Below, one piece after another: positions 49,056 through 58,790 of a stretch of DNA of 64,000 nt (its first letter is position 1; the number at the start of each line of letters is the position of its first letter). Made by a program: the position numbers and the translations under genes. Source of the DNA: Thermodesulfobium narugense DSM 14796 (GTDB lineage: Bacteria > Thermodesulfobiota > Thermodesulfobiia > Thermodesulfobiales > Thermodesulfobiaceae). Where the stretch lies: NCBI RefSeq assembly GCF_000212395.1, contig NC_015499.1, positions 268,501 through 332,500 of the forward strand, given 5' to 3'. The notes beneath the pieces were generated by a model, which was not told the origin of the DNA, did not search any database, and saw only the letters and a list, made by a program, of their open reading frames with translations.

Positions 49056-50301
49056 GTTTTATTATCTTTTCTTTGTCAAACTGCTCTTCTTTATTCTTTA
49101 TAATCCATTTTCCGTTAACACAAACGCTTAATATGCAGTCAGGCGTGGCGCTGTAAACCAAATCACTTACAGGGTGATGTCCTGGCAGCATTGATGGGTT
49201 TTCTCTGTCAATTACCAGAAAATCAGCCCATTTTCCCACCTCAATGCTTCCAATATCGTTTTTGAATATTGAAGCAGCGCCTTTTGAAGTGGCCATCTGA
49301 AGAGCATCAAGGGCTTTTAGCGTTTGAGGGTTTTTGCTGGATATCTTTTGGAGTTTTAGGGCAAAGTCCATTTCCCCAAGTATGTCGAGGTTGTTGTTGC
49401 TTGCTGCTCCATCCGTGCCAAGAGCTACGTTTACCCCAGATTGGATGAGTTTTGCTACAGGGCATATTCCACTAGCTAGCTTTGCGTTACTTTCTGGACA
49501 ATGAACCACACTTACATTGTAATCTTTTAAAATAGTTATATCATTATCGGTTAAATAGTTTACGTGGGCAGCAAATGTTTTTGCCTCAAAAACCCCTAAT
49601 TTTTCAAGATATCCTGTAGGAGTAAGATTTTTTTCCTTTTGTATGTCAAAAAATTCCTTTTCTGATTCTGATAGATGGATGTGAAGGGGGCAGTTTTCCC
49701 TTATAGCAATTTGCGTTAACTCCCTTAATAGTTCGTCTGAACAGGTGTATGGGGCGTGTGGCGCTACAATAGGCGATATCAAGTCGCTACCTTTGTATTT
49801 TTCTATTAATTTTTTTGTATTTTCTATTCCTTGTGTCTCTCCCTTGGCATGAGGTGTTGGAACGCTTAGAACTCCTTCTCCAATTAAAGCCCTAAGGCCG
49901 ATTTCTTCAGCGGCCTTTGCCACAAAATCCTCATAAAAGTACATGTCTACAAATGTAGTAATGCCATTTTTTGCCATTTCATAACAGGCAATAAGAGTTC
50001 CTATATAAACTGTTTCAGGATTTATGATTTGTGCCTCCTTGGGCCATATGTGATTGGTAAGCCAGTCTATTAAGGCCAGATCGTCTGCATAGCTTCGAAG
50101 AAGAGTCATTGCGGCGTGAGTGTGTGCGTTTATTAGACCTGGAATTACTAGATTATCGTTTAGGTTTATTTTTTGTGGACAGTCTTTGTTAACGTTTATG
50201 CCGGTTATTGTGCCGTTGGAAATATATATGTTTGACCCCTCTAAAACTTTTCCTGATTTTACATCCAGTATTGATGCGTTTTCTATTAGTAAATCGTTCA
50301 T
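49021..50301 (-). CDS. mtaD: 5-methylthioadenosine/S-adenosylhomocysteine deaminase (MtaD-type amidohydrolase)
   Basis: 426 residues of the amidohydrolase fold. Metal ligands are in NAHTHAAMTLLR, HIHLSESEKEF and LGTDGAASNNNLD, and HCPESNAKL is conserved. These enzymes deaminate the adenine of methylthioadenosine or S-adenosylhomocysteine. In the futalosine pathway some relatives deaminate aminodeoxyfutalosine (the alternative MqnX role), worth noting because the mqn genes are in this window. An AGGAGG SD precedes the ATG. It is divergent from pilB and converges with the ligase-like gene. Confidence 0.85.
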   Translation of the reverse strand: MNDLLIENASILDVKSGKVLEGSNIYISNGTITGINVNKDCPQKINLNDNLVIPGLINAHTHAAMTLLRSYADDLALIDWLTNHIWPKEAQIINPETVYIGTLIACYEMAKNGITTFVDMYFYEDFVAKAAEEIGLRALIGEGVLSVPTPHAKGETQGIENTKKLIEKYKGSDLISPIVAPHAPYTCSDELLRELTQIAIRENCPLHIHLSESEKEFFDIQKEKNLTPTGYLEKLGVFEAKTFAAHVNYLTDNDITILKDYNVSVVHCPESNAKLASGICPVAKLIQSGVNVALGTDGAASNNNLDILGEMDFALKLQKISSKNPQTLKALDALQMATSKGAASIFKNDIGSIEVGKWADFLVIDRENPSMLPGHHPVSDLVYSATPDCILSVCVNGKWIIKNKEEQFDKEKIIKLTKEVLKRYFP

Positions 50302-50432
50302 ATTACCTCCTGTTATTTTATCAGATAATATTATATAATTTTTACAATAAAATAAGGGAAATAAATCCTATTTAAAAGTTTTAGGAATATGATAATATAT
50401 AATAATAAATACTTCTAAGTTGGTGGTGGGCC

Positions 50433-52157
50433 TTGGCAGTAGAGAGTGCAAAAAGACCTAAAGAAGCGAAAATAGTGGGAAAACTTTTTGAGAGTGGTCT
50501 TTTGACTGAAGAAGCTGCAACGGATGTACTTTATGAACTGGAGATTTCTGATGCTCCCTTGCTTGATGTTCTTGAAAATAAAGGACTTTTGACGAGGGAG
50601 GTTGTTCAGAAGTTAGAGAATATCTATGGCTTTAAGATAAAAAGAATAGAAGAGACACCGTTAGACGAAAAAGCTCTGCAACTTTTATCATCTGATTTTA
50701 TTAAACAAAGAAGAATTTTGCCCCTGGCACTAAGAGGAGACAAGCTTTTGCTTGGTATGGTAAATCCACAGGATCTGTCTACTGTTGACGACGTTCGTTT
50801 GATTACCAAGACACAGGTTGAGCCAGCTATGATACTTTCAAGTGATTTTTCCAAGTATATTTCTGGTGAGATAAACTTCAAGAAAAAAGAAGAGACAATC
50901 TTCGGTAAAGAATCACAAGATTCGCCCAATTATATCGAACCACAACTTCAAAAGGAAGCTTTTGTTTATACTGAAGACGATTCTGTAGTGGATTTGGTTG
51001 ATTCAATTGTAGAGGAGGCAGTCCTTAAGAGGGCTTCCGACGTTCACATTGAGCCTTACGAAGACAAGATCGTTTTAAGATATAGAATTGATGGATCTCT
51101 ACTAAAGATATCTGAATTTCCAAAGTCAATTGGGCCTGCAATAGTCTCAAGAATAAAGATACTCTCGACCCTAGACATATCAGAAAGAAGAAGGCCTCAA
51201 GACGGCAGGATGCATCTTGAAGTTGCTAATAAAGATATCGATATGAGAGTATCAATTATGCCCTGCACACAGGGTGAAAAGGTTGTTCTCAGAATATTTG
51301 ACAAAAAAGCCGTTGCAATGGAACTGGAGGCATTGGGATTTCCTGAAAGAGAGCTTAGAACCTTTAAGTCTATATTGCAAAAACCATACGGCATGATATT
51401 CGTAACAGGTCCTACTGGCTCAGGGAAATCTACTACTCTTTATTCTGCTCTTAACCTTCTTAACAGAGAAGATGTTAACATATTGACTGCTGAGGATCCG
51501 GTGGAGTTTTATATTCCTGGTATAACTCAGTCTCAGGTAAATCCTCAGATAAACCTTACATTTGCAACTTTATTAAGATCCTTTTTAAGACAGGATCCTG
51601 ATATTATTATGGTTGGCGAGATCAGGGATTCTGAGACTGCTGAGATAGCTGTAAGGGCTGCAATGACAGGGCATTTAGTTCTAAGTACCCTTCACACAAA
51701 TGACGCTGCTAGCGCTTTTCCAAGGCTTATGGACATGGATGTAGAGCCGTTTTTGCTTGCATCCAGCACTCTTTGTATTTTGGCACAAAGACTTGTAAGG
51801 AAGGTCTGTCCTGAATGCGTAAGGGAGGTCCCAATGCCAGAGGATATGAAAATAGCCTTAGGGATATCTCCTGGAGGTTTTGGCTTTGGTCCCGTTGGAG
51901 AGGTAACATATTTTGAAGGTACAGGTTGCAGCGCGTGCTTTGGCACGGGGTATAAGGGAAGGACTGTGGTGCCTGAGCTTTTAGTGGTAAACGATGAAAT
52001 AAGATCCCTTGTTATGTCTAGAGCACCTTCTAAAGAGATAAAGAGCGCAGCTATTAAAGGTGGCATGAGAACAATGAGAGAGAATGGCGTAGATCTTATA
52101 TTTAAGGGGATTACCACACCTCAGGAAATTGTGAAGAAGATATTTACGGAAGAGTAG
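50433..52157 (+). CDS. pilB: Type IV pilus assembly ATPase PilB
   Basis: 574 residues. An N-terminal GspE/PilB domain is followed by the ATPase core: Walker A VTGPTGSGKSTTLYS, Asp box EDPVEFYI, Walker B DIIMVGEIRDSETAEI, His box GHLVLSTLHTNDA, and a zinc motif CPEC with CSACFGTG. It powers pilus extension from the cytoplasm. The TTG start at 50433 has a weak SD (GGTGGGC). pilT follows 8 bp later. Confidence 0.95.
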   Translation: MAVESAKRPKEAKIVGKLFESGLLTEEAATDVLYELEISDAPLLDVLENKGLLTREVVQKLENIYGFKIKRIEETPLDEKALQLLSSDFIKQRRILPLALRGDKLLLGMVNPQDLSTVDDVRLITKTQVEPAMILSSDFSKYISGEINFKKKEETIFGKESQDSPNYIEPQLQKEAFVYTEDDSVVDLVDSIVEEAVLKRASDVHIEPYEDKIVLRYRIDGSLLKISEFPKSIGPAIVSRIKILSTLDISERRRPQDGRMHLEVANKDIDMRVSIMPCTQGEKVVLRIFDKKAVAMELEALGFPERELRTFKSILQKPYGMIFVTGPTGSGKSTTLYSALNLLNREDVNILTAEDPVEFYIPGITQSQVNPQINLTFATLLRSFLRQDPDIIMVGEIRDSETAEIAVRAAMTGHLVLSTLHTNDAASAFPRLMDMDVEPFLLASSTLCILAQRLVRKVCPECVREVPMPEDMKIALGISPGGFGFGPVGEVTYFEGTGCSACFGTGYKGRTVVPELLVVNDEIRSLVMSRAPSKEIKSAAIKGGMRTMRENGVDLIFKGITTPQEIVKKIFTEE

Positions 52158-52165
52158 GAGGGAAT

Positions 52166-53224
52166 ATGGAGATAACTGAACTTCTTGAAAAGGCTACTCA
52201 AATGAATGCGAGTGACATTCACATCTCTGTGGGAATACCCCCTGTAATAAGAAGAGAGGGAAAACTAATAAGATTGGAAGAATATGGAAATATTACTCCA
52301 AAGATCGCATTTGAGCTTATTTTCTCTATGCTTTCAGATTACCAGAAAAAGAAAATAGAGGAAGAGTTAGATATTGACTTTTCCTACGGTATATCTGGAG
52401 TTGGAAGATTCAGGGTAAACGTGTTTAAACAAAGAGGAGTATGGGGAGCAGCGCTAAGGCTTATTCCATGGGATATTCCAAGCCTAGAAACTCTGGGACT
52501 ACCACCTATAATAGCTGAATTTGCAAAACTGGTAAGAGGGCTTGTCCTTGTAACAGGTCCTACTGGCTCAGGGAAATCTACCACGCTTGCCTCTCTTGTA
52601 AACATAATAAACAGAACAAGGGAGTGTCATATTATTACTATTGAAGACCCTATTGAATACCTTCACTCTCACAAGAAATCTATTGTAGATCAAAGAGAGG
52701 TTGGAAATGACACTAAGTCTTTTGCTAGAGCTGTTAGGGCATCCTTAAGAGAGGACCCTGACGTAATACTAGTAGGCGAGATGAGGGACCTCGAAACTAT
52801 TGCTGCAGCTATCACAGCTGCTGAAACAGGGCATTTGGTGTTCTCAACCCTTCACACTAACGATGCACCACAAACTATAGACAGAATTATAGATGTCTTC
52901 CCAACCAATCAGCAGCAGCAAATAAGGACTCAGCTTTCCACTGCCCTTCAAGGAGTGGTATCTCAGGCACTTTTGCCAAAGATTGGCGGTGGTAGAGTGG
53001 TAGCAACGGAGGTAATGATTGCAACTCCTGCTGTAAGAAACCTTATTAGAGAGGGCAAGACGTCCCAGCTTTATTCTGTAATACAGACCTCCGGAAGATA
53101 CGGCATGCAGCAGTTAGACTCATCTCTTAAAGATCTAGTTCTTCGAGGCAAGGTATCCTTTGAGGATGCTTTTACCGTAGCTGTGAACAAGGAAGAGTTC
53201 ATGCGTCTGGTAGGTAGGTTATAA
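52166..53224 (+). CDS. pilT: Type IV pilus retraction ATPase PilT
   Basis: 352 residues with Walker A VTGPTGSGKSTTLASL, ASLREDPDVILVGEMRDLET and GHLVFSTLHTNDA, and the PilT N-terminal ASDIHISVGIPP. It depolymerises the pilus to generate twitching force. AGGAGGG SD. It sits between pilB and pilC and its stop overlaps the pilC ATG. 32 nt around the Walker A codons are identical to pilB. Confidence 0.95.
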   Translation: MEITELLEKATQMNASDIHISVGIPPVIRREGKLIRLEEYGNITPKIAFELIFSMLSDYQKKKIEEELDIDFSYGISGVGRFRVNVFKQRGVWGAALRLIPWDIPSLETLGLPPIIAEFAKLVRGLVLVTGPTGSGKSTTLASLVNIINRTRECHIITIEDPIEYLHSHKKSIVDQREVGNDTKSFARAVRASLREDPDVILVGEMRDLETIAAAITAAETGHLVFSTLHTNDAPQTIDRIIDVFPTNQQQQIRTQLSTALQGVVSQALLPKIGGGRVVATEVMIATPAVRNLIREGKTSQLYSVIQTSGRYGMQQLDSSLKDLVLRGKVSFEDAFTVAVNKEEFMRLVGRL

Positions 53225-54468
53225 TGCCTAACTTCTTTTATAGAGTGAGAGACGCTAAAGGCAAGCTGGTTACAGGCACAACAGATGCTGTTTCCCTACT
53301 GGTTTTAAAAAACGATCTTAGAAATAAGGGCTTTCTTGTAGTTGAGATAAAAGAGATTAAGGATGTGTCTAAAGATGTTAAGGTGGACAAAGTTGAGAAA
53401 GGCTCATCCTTTACTCTGCCAATTTTTAACAGAGTTACCCAGAAGGATCTTGCTATATTTTCAAGACAATTTGCTACTCTGGTGGCAGCAGGAGTTCCTA
53501 TTGCAAGAACTCTAAACACCCTTAAGTCGCAAACAAGGAAAAAGGTTTTCAAAGAAGTTATTGACGATGTTCTGAAGAGAGTAGAAGGAGGAGAGAGCCT
53601 TGCGAGGGCTCTTGAAAGACACAACAACGTTTTTAACAAACTTTATACCAGTCTGGTAAGAGCAGGCGAGACGTCTGGCTCTCTTGACGTAATACTTGCA
53701 AGGGTTGCAACATATCTGGAAAAAGAGATGGCCCTTAGAAACCAAGTAAAGCAGGCTGTGAGCTATCCTATATTTGTCTTAACCATTGCCTTGGCTCTCA
53801 GCGCATTTTTGCTAATGTTTATTGTTCCTATGTTTGCAGGATTCCTTACGGGAATGGGTGCAAAATTACCCCTTATGACTACAATAGTGGTAAATGCGAG
53901 CCAATTTTTGATACACAACTTTATCTGGATAGTTTTGATAATCATCGCTGGCGTTTTTTTGTTTGCCAGATTCCTTAGCAATCCTGTAGGTAGAGAGATG
54001 TTTGATCTTGTAGTATTCAGGCTTCCTATTTTTGGTCCACTTTACATGAAGATAGAGTGCTCAAGATTTGCCAGGACGTTTGGTTCTATGACGAGAAGCG
54101 GTGTGCCAATACTTACTTCTCTTGAGATAATAGAAGACGTATTAATGAGCGTTGTATTAAAGAAGGGCATAAGATTTGTGCACGATGCGGTTAAAAGGGG
54201 TCAAACAATTGCTGACTCCATGAGGAAGACCGATAAGTTTCCTATGGTACTGGTAGAGATGATAGCAATAGGCGAGGAAACTGGGCACCTGGATGAGATG
54301 TTGGACAAGTCTGCCGATTACTACGACGACGAGGTGGAAACTACAGTGAAGGCTCTCTCAAGCATGCTCGAGCCTGCTATGATAGTGATAATAGGTGGCA
54401 TTGTGGGATTTATAGTAATTGCAATGTATCTGCCTATATTTAGCCTGTATCAGGCAATTGCAAAGTAA
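53224..54468 (+). CDS. pilC: Type IV pilus inner-membrane platform protein PilC
   Basis: 414 residues with two T2SSF domains (about 75-195 and 280-400), RQFATLVAAGVPIARTLNTL and RTFGSMTRSGVPILTSLEII, and three hydrophobic segments. It links the ATPases to the growing pilus. It overlaps pilT by 1 bp. A possible weak hairpin follows before the pilin promoter. Confidence 0.95.
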   Translation: MPNFFYRVRDAKGKLVTGTTDAVSLLVLKNDLRNKGFLVVEIKEIKDVSKDVKVDKVEKGSSFTLPIFNRVTQKDLAIFSRQFATLVAAGVPIARTLNTLKSQTRKKVFKEVIDDVLKRVEGGESLARALERHNNVFNKLYTSLVRAGETSGSLDVILARVATYLEKEMALRNQVKQAVSYPIFVLTIALALSAFLLMFIVPMFAGFLTGMGAKLPLMTTIVVNASQFLIHNFIWIVLIIIAGVFLFARFLSNPVGREMFDLVVFRLPIFGPLYMKIECSRFARTFGSMTRSGVPILTSLEIIEDVLMSVVLKKGIRFVHDAVKRGQTIADSMRKTDKFPMVLVEMIAIGEETGHLDEMLDKSADYYDDEVETTVKALSSMLEPAMIVIIGGIVGFIVIAMYLPIFSLYQAIAK

Positions 54469-54551
54469 TTTCGGGGTTTAAGAATTTACTTTACTCTTGT
54501 CGATAATTTGGTTAATATAATAAATCTTAAGGAGGTGAAAGAACTTTTTAG

Positions 54552-54580
54552 TTGATAAAGTTTTTTCTTTGTTCTATAAT
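54552..54580 (+). promoter_or_regulatory. Strong promoter of the pilin gene
   Basis: TTGATA (54552-54557) and a perfect TATAAT (54575-54580) are 17 nt apart, predicting a leader of about 30 nt. Together with the terminator at 55022 this gives a monocistronic pilin message separate from pilBTC. Confidence 0.7.
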
Positions 54581-54616
54581 CAAATAGGCTTTGAAACTAA
54601 TCTAAGGAGGGGTAAT

Positions 54617-55015
54617 ATGCAAAGTTTTCCAAGAAAGAGCCTAAGAAATAAAAGGGGTTTCACGTTGATAGAACTTCTGGTAGTCATCGTCATCATCGGT
54701 ATCCTTGCGGCAGTGGCATTTCCAATTTACCAAAACTTTATGAAAAACGCGGCTGACGCTGATGCGAAGGGTGCGCTGGCTTCATTAAGGAGTGCAGAGG
54801 CGCTTTACTATGCACAATATGGAACATATACTAAAGATATAGGTACTCTTGCGGGTATGGTGCAGACTCAAGGCGGAATTACTGTTGGTGCAAATGGAAT
54901 TTCTGTTACTGCAGGTGGAGCTACTTATAATTACACTATTACTGCTGATTCTACGAGTGGTCTTGTTTCTTGTACTGGTAATGGAGCTATGGGGACATCC
55001 TGCTCAAACTGGTAA
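54617..55015 (+). CDS. Type IV major pilin-like protein
   Basis: 132 residues from ATG 54617, SD AAGGAGGGG. A 14-residue leader ends KRG, then FTLIELLVVIVIIGILAAVA, the class III signal cut by prepilin peptidase and methylated on Phe. The mature pilin is short (about 118) with two Cys near the C-terminus (VSCTGNG and TSCSNW) able to form the usual disulfide loop. Position after pilBTC, the strong promoter and terminator indicate the main pilin subunit. Confidence 0.92.
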   Translation: MQSFPRKSLRNKRGFTLIELLVVIVIIGILAAVAFPIYQNFMKNAADADAKGALASLRSAEALYYAQYGTYTKDIGTLAGMVQTQGGITVGANGISVTAGGATYNYTITADSTSGLVSCTGNGAMGTSCSNW

Positions 55016-55021
55016 AACTCC

Positions 55022-55047
55022 AAAAGGCCGCTTCGGCGGCCTTTTTT
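55022..55047 (+). terminator. Intrinsic terminator after the pilin gene
   Basis: GGCCGC-TTCG-GCGGCC stem with a stable UUCG tetraloop, extended by four A-T pairs and a run of six T. Confidence 0.92.
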
Positions 55048-55084
55048 AAAACAAATTTTTCTTCTGACTATAGGGTGTGTTAAG

Positions 55085-55486
55085 TTGATCGAAAGAATAA
55101 GCATAAATACCTCAAAGAAGCTTCAATTAATAGACGTTACCTCTTTGGTAGAAAGCGCGCTTAGAAATTCATATGGCGCATATAATGGGGTGCTTCTTTG
55201 CTACGTGCCTCACACGACTGCGGCAATTACTATAAACGAGGCAGCAGATCCTGATGTGGCCCTTGACATTGAAAGCTTTCTCAAACTTCATCTTCCTGAG
55301 GGCATAAAGTTTAGGCATCTTGAAGGAAATTCTGACGCACACGTCATCTCTACTCTTATTGGTTCATCTGTAATAGTTCCTGTAGAAAATGGAAGTCTTA
55401 AACTAGGTAGGTGGCAGGGAATATTCTTTGTGGAAGCAGATGGCCCCAGAGTTAGAAATATAAATATAGTAAAACTAACTTCTTAG
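55085..55486 (+). CDS. YjbQ/UPF0047 family protein
   Basis: 133 residues of the YjbQ (UPF0047) family. VPHTTAAITINEAADPDV, FRHLEGNSDAHV and GRWQGIFFVEADGPR are the conserved blocks and include metal-binding His and Glu residues. Some members show weak thiamine-phosphate synthase activity; the physiological role is not settled. TTG start at 55085. It converges with the broken membrane gene, overlapping its 3' end by 4 bp. Confidence 0.88.
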   Translation: MIERISINTSKKLQLIDVTSLVESALRNSYGAYNGVLLCYVPHTTAAITINEAADPDVALDIESFLKLHLPEGIKFRHLEGNSDAHVISTLIGSSVIVPVENGSLKLGRWQGIFFVEADGPRVRNINIVKLTS

Positions 55487-57217
55487 TCGGCTAATTTTAT
55501 TAACCTGTCGTTATATACGTCTATCTTTTCCCAAACTAATTTAATTTTATTGCTGTACAGCAACTGATCCTGGCTAGTTAACCTAAATGACTCTATGGGC
55601 ACAGCGCTCATAAAGTAATCTTTTTCATTAACATTTAGTGGCAGGGGACTTATCCAGACGCCTTCTACAGCGTTGTCAGGAAGGAGGCGAAATTTGTGAA
55701 TATTACCCTTTCTATCCTTATACTCAATCTCGATTGGCTCTTCTTTATATAATATGCGCTTAATTGTGCCAAAGATATTTTTCTTTATATAGATTTTTGC
55801 AAGCACTATGCTTTTATTCGATCCGCTTATGGGAACACTTGTCCAGCTGTTCCAACTTATCTCAGATTGCCCTATTCTTGTGGGTTCAGAGATTGATGGG
55901 GATGCGCTTCTTTTAAGAAGGGTAAATTTCTTTTCTCTTTTTATCATAGAGTAATTTCTAAGGATATCTAATACAGTTTTTGGGTCATCATTTAAGAGCA
56001 TTCCACCCCTGAAGCTTTGAAAAAAAGGGTTATTGTCAGCTCTATACCAGATGTAATATTCTGGCGCTCTATTTGATCGCAAAAAGTCATCATTTTTGCT
56101 GTCAAGCCAGGGCGTGTAATCCGTATAGGATTGGAAGACAGGTCTTGGATCCCAGTTTAAATAGTTAGCAAATACCAGAGATGATTCTCATGGATATATA
56201 TCTACTGTTGATCTTTTTATTATTCCCTCGATCTTTTCCGGCAGGGTATCTATTTCAAGATTTTTTGCAGTCTGAACTTTTGTGTTTTGTGTCATCGCTG
56301 TAAGATCTGCTACGTTGAAGTACTTGAAGTCCAGGCTGTTTGCTATATTCCCTAGAAGGTTTGAGTAGTAATTTGGCATTATTGAATTGGATGATATCAA
56401 AAAAATAAGCATTGTAAACCAGGATATTGTGAATCTTTTTAGAAATGGCACAATTTCTTTATTTTCTGAAACGATAATTGTAAAGATTGCAAATCCTAAA
56501 AAGATAGTTGTAAAAAAACCTGAAAACCAAGGTCCTTCAATGCAAAACGAATACTTAGCAACCAACCAGAAAAAAGGAATTAGTGAAACTAAAAATACTT
56601 TAAACTCCTTACATTGCAAAGGCTCCAAACTTGTAAAGAAAGCTAAATACTAGGATGGGAGCGCTCATCAGAAGGTAAGCAGGCTTTTTAGTGCGGTAAA
56701 AAAGGAATGAAAGGTTTAAGCTGGTAAATATGAAAACTAAGTCAAGCGATCTTACGTAATTATGGTCGTTTAAGATCAAAATCAAGATATATGTAAGAAG
56801 ATAACCTAAATATCTTTTTATCGTGCGCTCCTGGCTGCATAGCTTAACAAGAAATATAAATGACAATATCATATAAGAGTTTATAAGTAGGAGTATAGGG
56901 TTAGCAAAGATTAGCGGCAGATACATAGGACCGGGTGTAGCCAGAAATCCTAAAGGACCATATGTAAAAATGATGTCTTTCCCAAATATTAATCTGTGTT
57001 CGAAGGCATAGTTCATTGCAAACTGCCAGGATGGGTCAAGTCCTGATCCAAAGGGCACAATAATAATATAGAAAGTAAAGAAAAAAAGAATTACAAATGC
57101 AAATGCCCCTTCGCTGAGCTTGAGATTGTCTTTCAGGGAAAAAGCGCTAAACTTTGATCTCAAAGAGCTTAGTATTTTTTGGCTGTCAACAGATGGTAAT
57201 ATTTCTTTTTTCAACAC
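55483..57217 (-). pseudogene. Broken multi-pass membrane protein gene: one frameshift and one in-frame TGA
   Basis: Three open pieces, 56609-57217, 56188-56628 and 55483-56082, form one gene of about 578 codons on the minus strand. Pieces one and two are joined by a +1 shift in the 20 bp they share. Pieces two and three are in the same frame, separated only by TGA at 56188-56190, after which ESSLVFANYLNWDPRPVF continues the protein. The N-terminal two-thirds have about nine transmembrane helices; the rest is a soluble domain. I do not recognise a named family. The TTG start at 57217 has an AGGAGGG SD. TGA probably replaced a Trp codon. Confidence 0.75.
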
Positions 57218-57290
57218 GCCCTCCTAAAATTATTTCTATTAAACTTAAACATTATACAAAAAACTATTAATTGTCATTTAATTTTTAAAA

Positions 57291-57320
57291 TTGCTAATAA
57301 ACTAAAATATCGCTTATAAT
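57291..57320 (+). promoter_or_regulatory. Likely promoter of gltX
   Basis: TTGCTA (57291-57296) and TATAAT (57315-57320) are 18 nt apart, 54 bp before the gltX ATG. Confidence 0.45.
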
Positions 57321-57374
57321 AAACTTATATATTTTTTCACTTTCAATACACAGCGTTTATGAAAGGAGAACTTA

Positions 57375-58781
57375 ATGGTAAGAGTTCGTTTTGCTCCATC
57401 TCCTACAGGTGCGCTCCACATTGGAGGAGCTCACACCGCGCTCTTTAACTATCTTTTTGCAAGACGCCTTGACGGCAAATTTATCTTAAGGATTGAGGAC
57501 ACAGATACAGAAAGGTCATCTAAAGAATACGAGGCAATCATCTTAGAAAGCTTAAAGTGGTTGGGGATAGAGTGGGATGAGGGACCATATTATCAGTCAA
57601 AAAGATTAGATCTGTACAGAGAAAAGGCAAATGAACTCCTTAAAAAGGGCGTAGCTTACGAGTGTTTTTGTACCCCAGAAGAGCTTAAGGAAAGACGAGA
57701 AATGATGGTGAAGATGGGCAGGCCCCCAAAATATGACGGAAGATGTAGGGATCTTAGCGAAGAACAAAAAAGAGAACTAAGGGCAAAGGGCCTTAAACCT
57801 GCTCTCAGAATCAGAATCCCTGAGGGAAAGTCTTTTTTGCGTGATGCGGTAAAGGGCGAAGTTTCATGTTCCAACGATAGCCTAGGTGGGGATATGGTGA
57901 TAATGAAATCAGACAATTATCCTACCTATAATTTTGCTGTGGTTGTAGATGACATAGACATGAACATTACTCACGTAATAAGAGGAGACGATCACCTTAC
58001 AAATACGTTTAAACAAATGATAATTTATAAGGCCTTTGGCAAAGATTTGCCAAAATTTGCTCATATACCGCTTCTTTTGGGACCGGATAAGACGAAGCTT
58101 TCCAAAAGACACGGTGCAGCAAGTGTGCTGGAGTATAAAGAAATGGGATATCTCTCTGACGCCCTTTTCAACTTTCTCTCTCTCCTTGGGTGGACGCCGA
58201 AAGAGGGGCAGGAGATATTTTCCAGAGATGAACTGATCTCTATGTTTTGTCTTGCGAAACTTAATTCTAATCCTGCGGTATTTGACATAAAGAGGTTGGA
58301 GTGGATGAATTCTCAGTATATAAAGAACATGGACGACTCAAAGCTGTTTGACCTTGCTAAACCATTTTATGAAAAGGCAAAGATAAATGTAATAAAGGAC
58401 GACTATACTCTGCGTGCCATAAATTTAGGCAAGGTTAGAGCAAAGACTTTAGAGGATCTGGTGAATACAACTAAGTATTTCTTTATAGATCCAGAACTGA
58501 CCTCTCCAGAAGTGGAAAATATAAAATCAAATAAGTCAACCCTTTTACTTTTGAATAGATTTCTTGAGCTAGTAAATAGTAACTATGAATCTCATACAGA
58601 TTTAGAAAACAAATCAAGAGAGATGGCAGTTTCTATGAATCTTTCTTTTAAAGACCTCGTTCATCCACTTAGGCTTATATTAACAGGAATGAAGGTAGGC
58701 CCAGGACTATTTGAAGTAGTAGATGCGCTTGGTAGGGATAAAGTTATAAAAAGGGTTTCAAAATTTCTAAGTGAGTCTTAG
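57375..58781 (+). CDS. gltX: Glutamyl-tRNA synthetase
   Basis: 468 residues, a full-length class I synthetase. The HIGH motif is PTGALHIGGAHTA and the KMSKS loop is DKTKLSKRHGA. ATP, Glu and tRNA-Glu are its substrates. Whether it is discriminating or also charges tRNA-Gln cannot be decided here. A GAGAA-type SD (AAAGGAGAA) precedes the ATG. It is followed 9 bp later by the permease gene. Confidence 0.95.
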   Translation: MVRVRFAPSPTGALHIGGAHTALFNYLFARRLDGKFILRIEDTDTERSSKEYEAIILESLKWLGIEWDEGPYYQSKRLDLYREKANELLKKGVAYECFCTPEELKERREMMVKMGRPPKYDGRCRDLSEEQKRELRAKGLKPALRIRIPEGKSFLRDAVKGEVSCSNDSLGGDMVIMKSDNYPTYNFAVVVDDIDMNITHVIRGDDHLTNTFKQMIIYKAFGKDLPKFAHIPLLLGPDKTKLSKRHGAASVLEYKEMGYLSDALFNFLSLLGWTPKEGQEIFSRDELISMFCLAKLNSNPAVFDIKRLEWMNSQYIKNMDDSKLFDLAKPFYEKAKINVIKDDYTLRAINLGKVRAKTLEDLVNTTKYFFIDPELTSPEVENIKSNKSTLLLLNRFLELVNSNYESHTDLENKSREMAVSMNLSFKDLVHPLRLILTGMKVGPGLFEVVDALGRDKVIKRVSKFLSES

Positions 58782-58790
58782 AGGATTATA

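Noticed and set aside
56188-56190. TGA read as selenocysteine
   Set aside because: A second lesion (frameshift) is in the same gene, the replaced residue is probably Trp, and no clear SECIS-like hairpin was seen directly after the codon.
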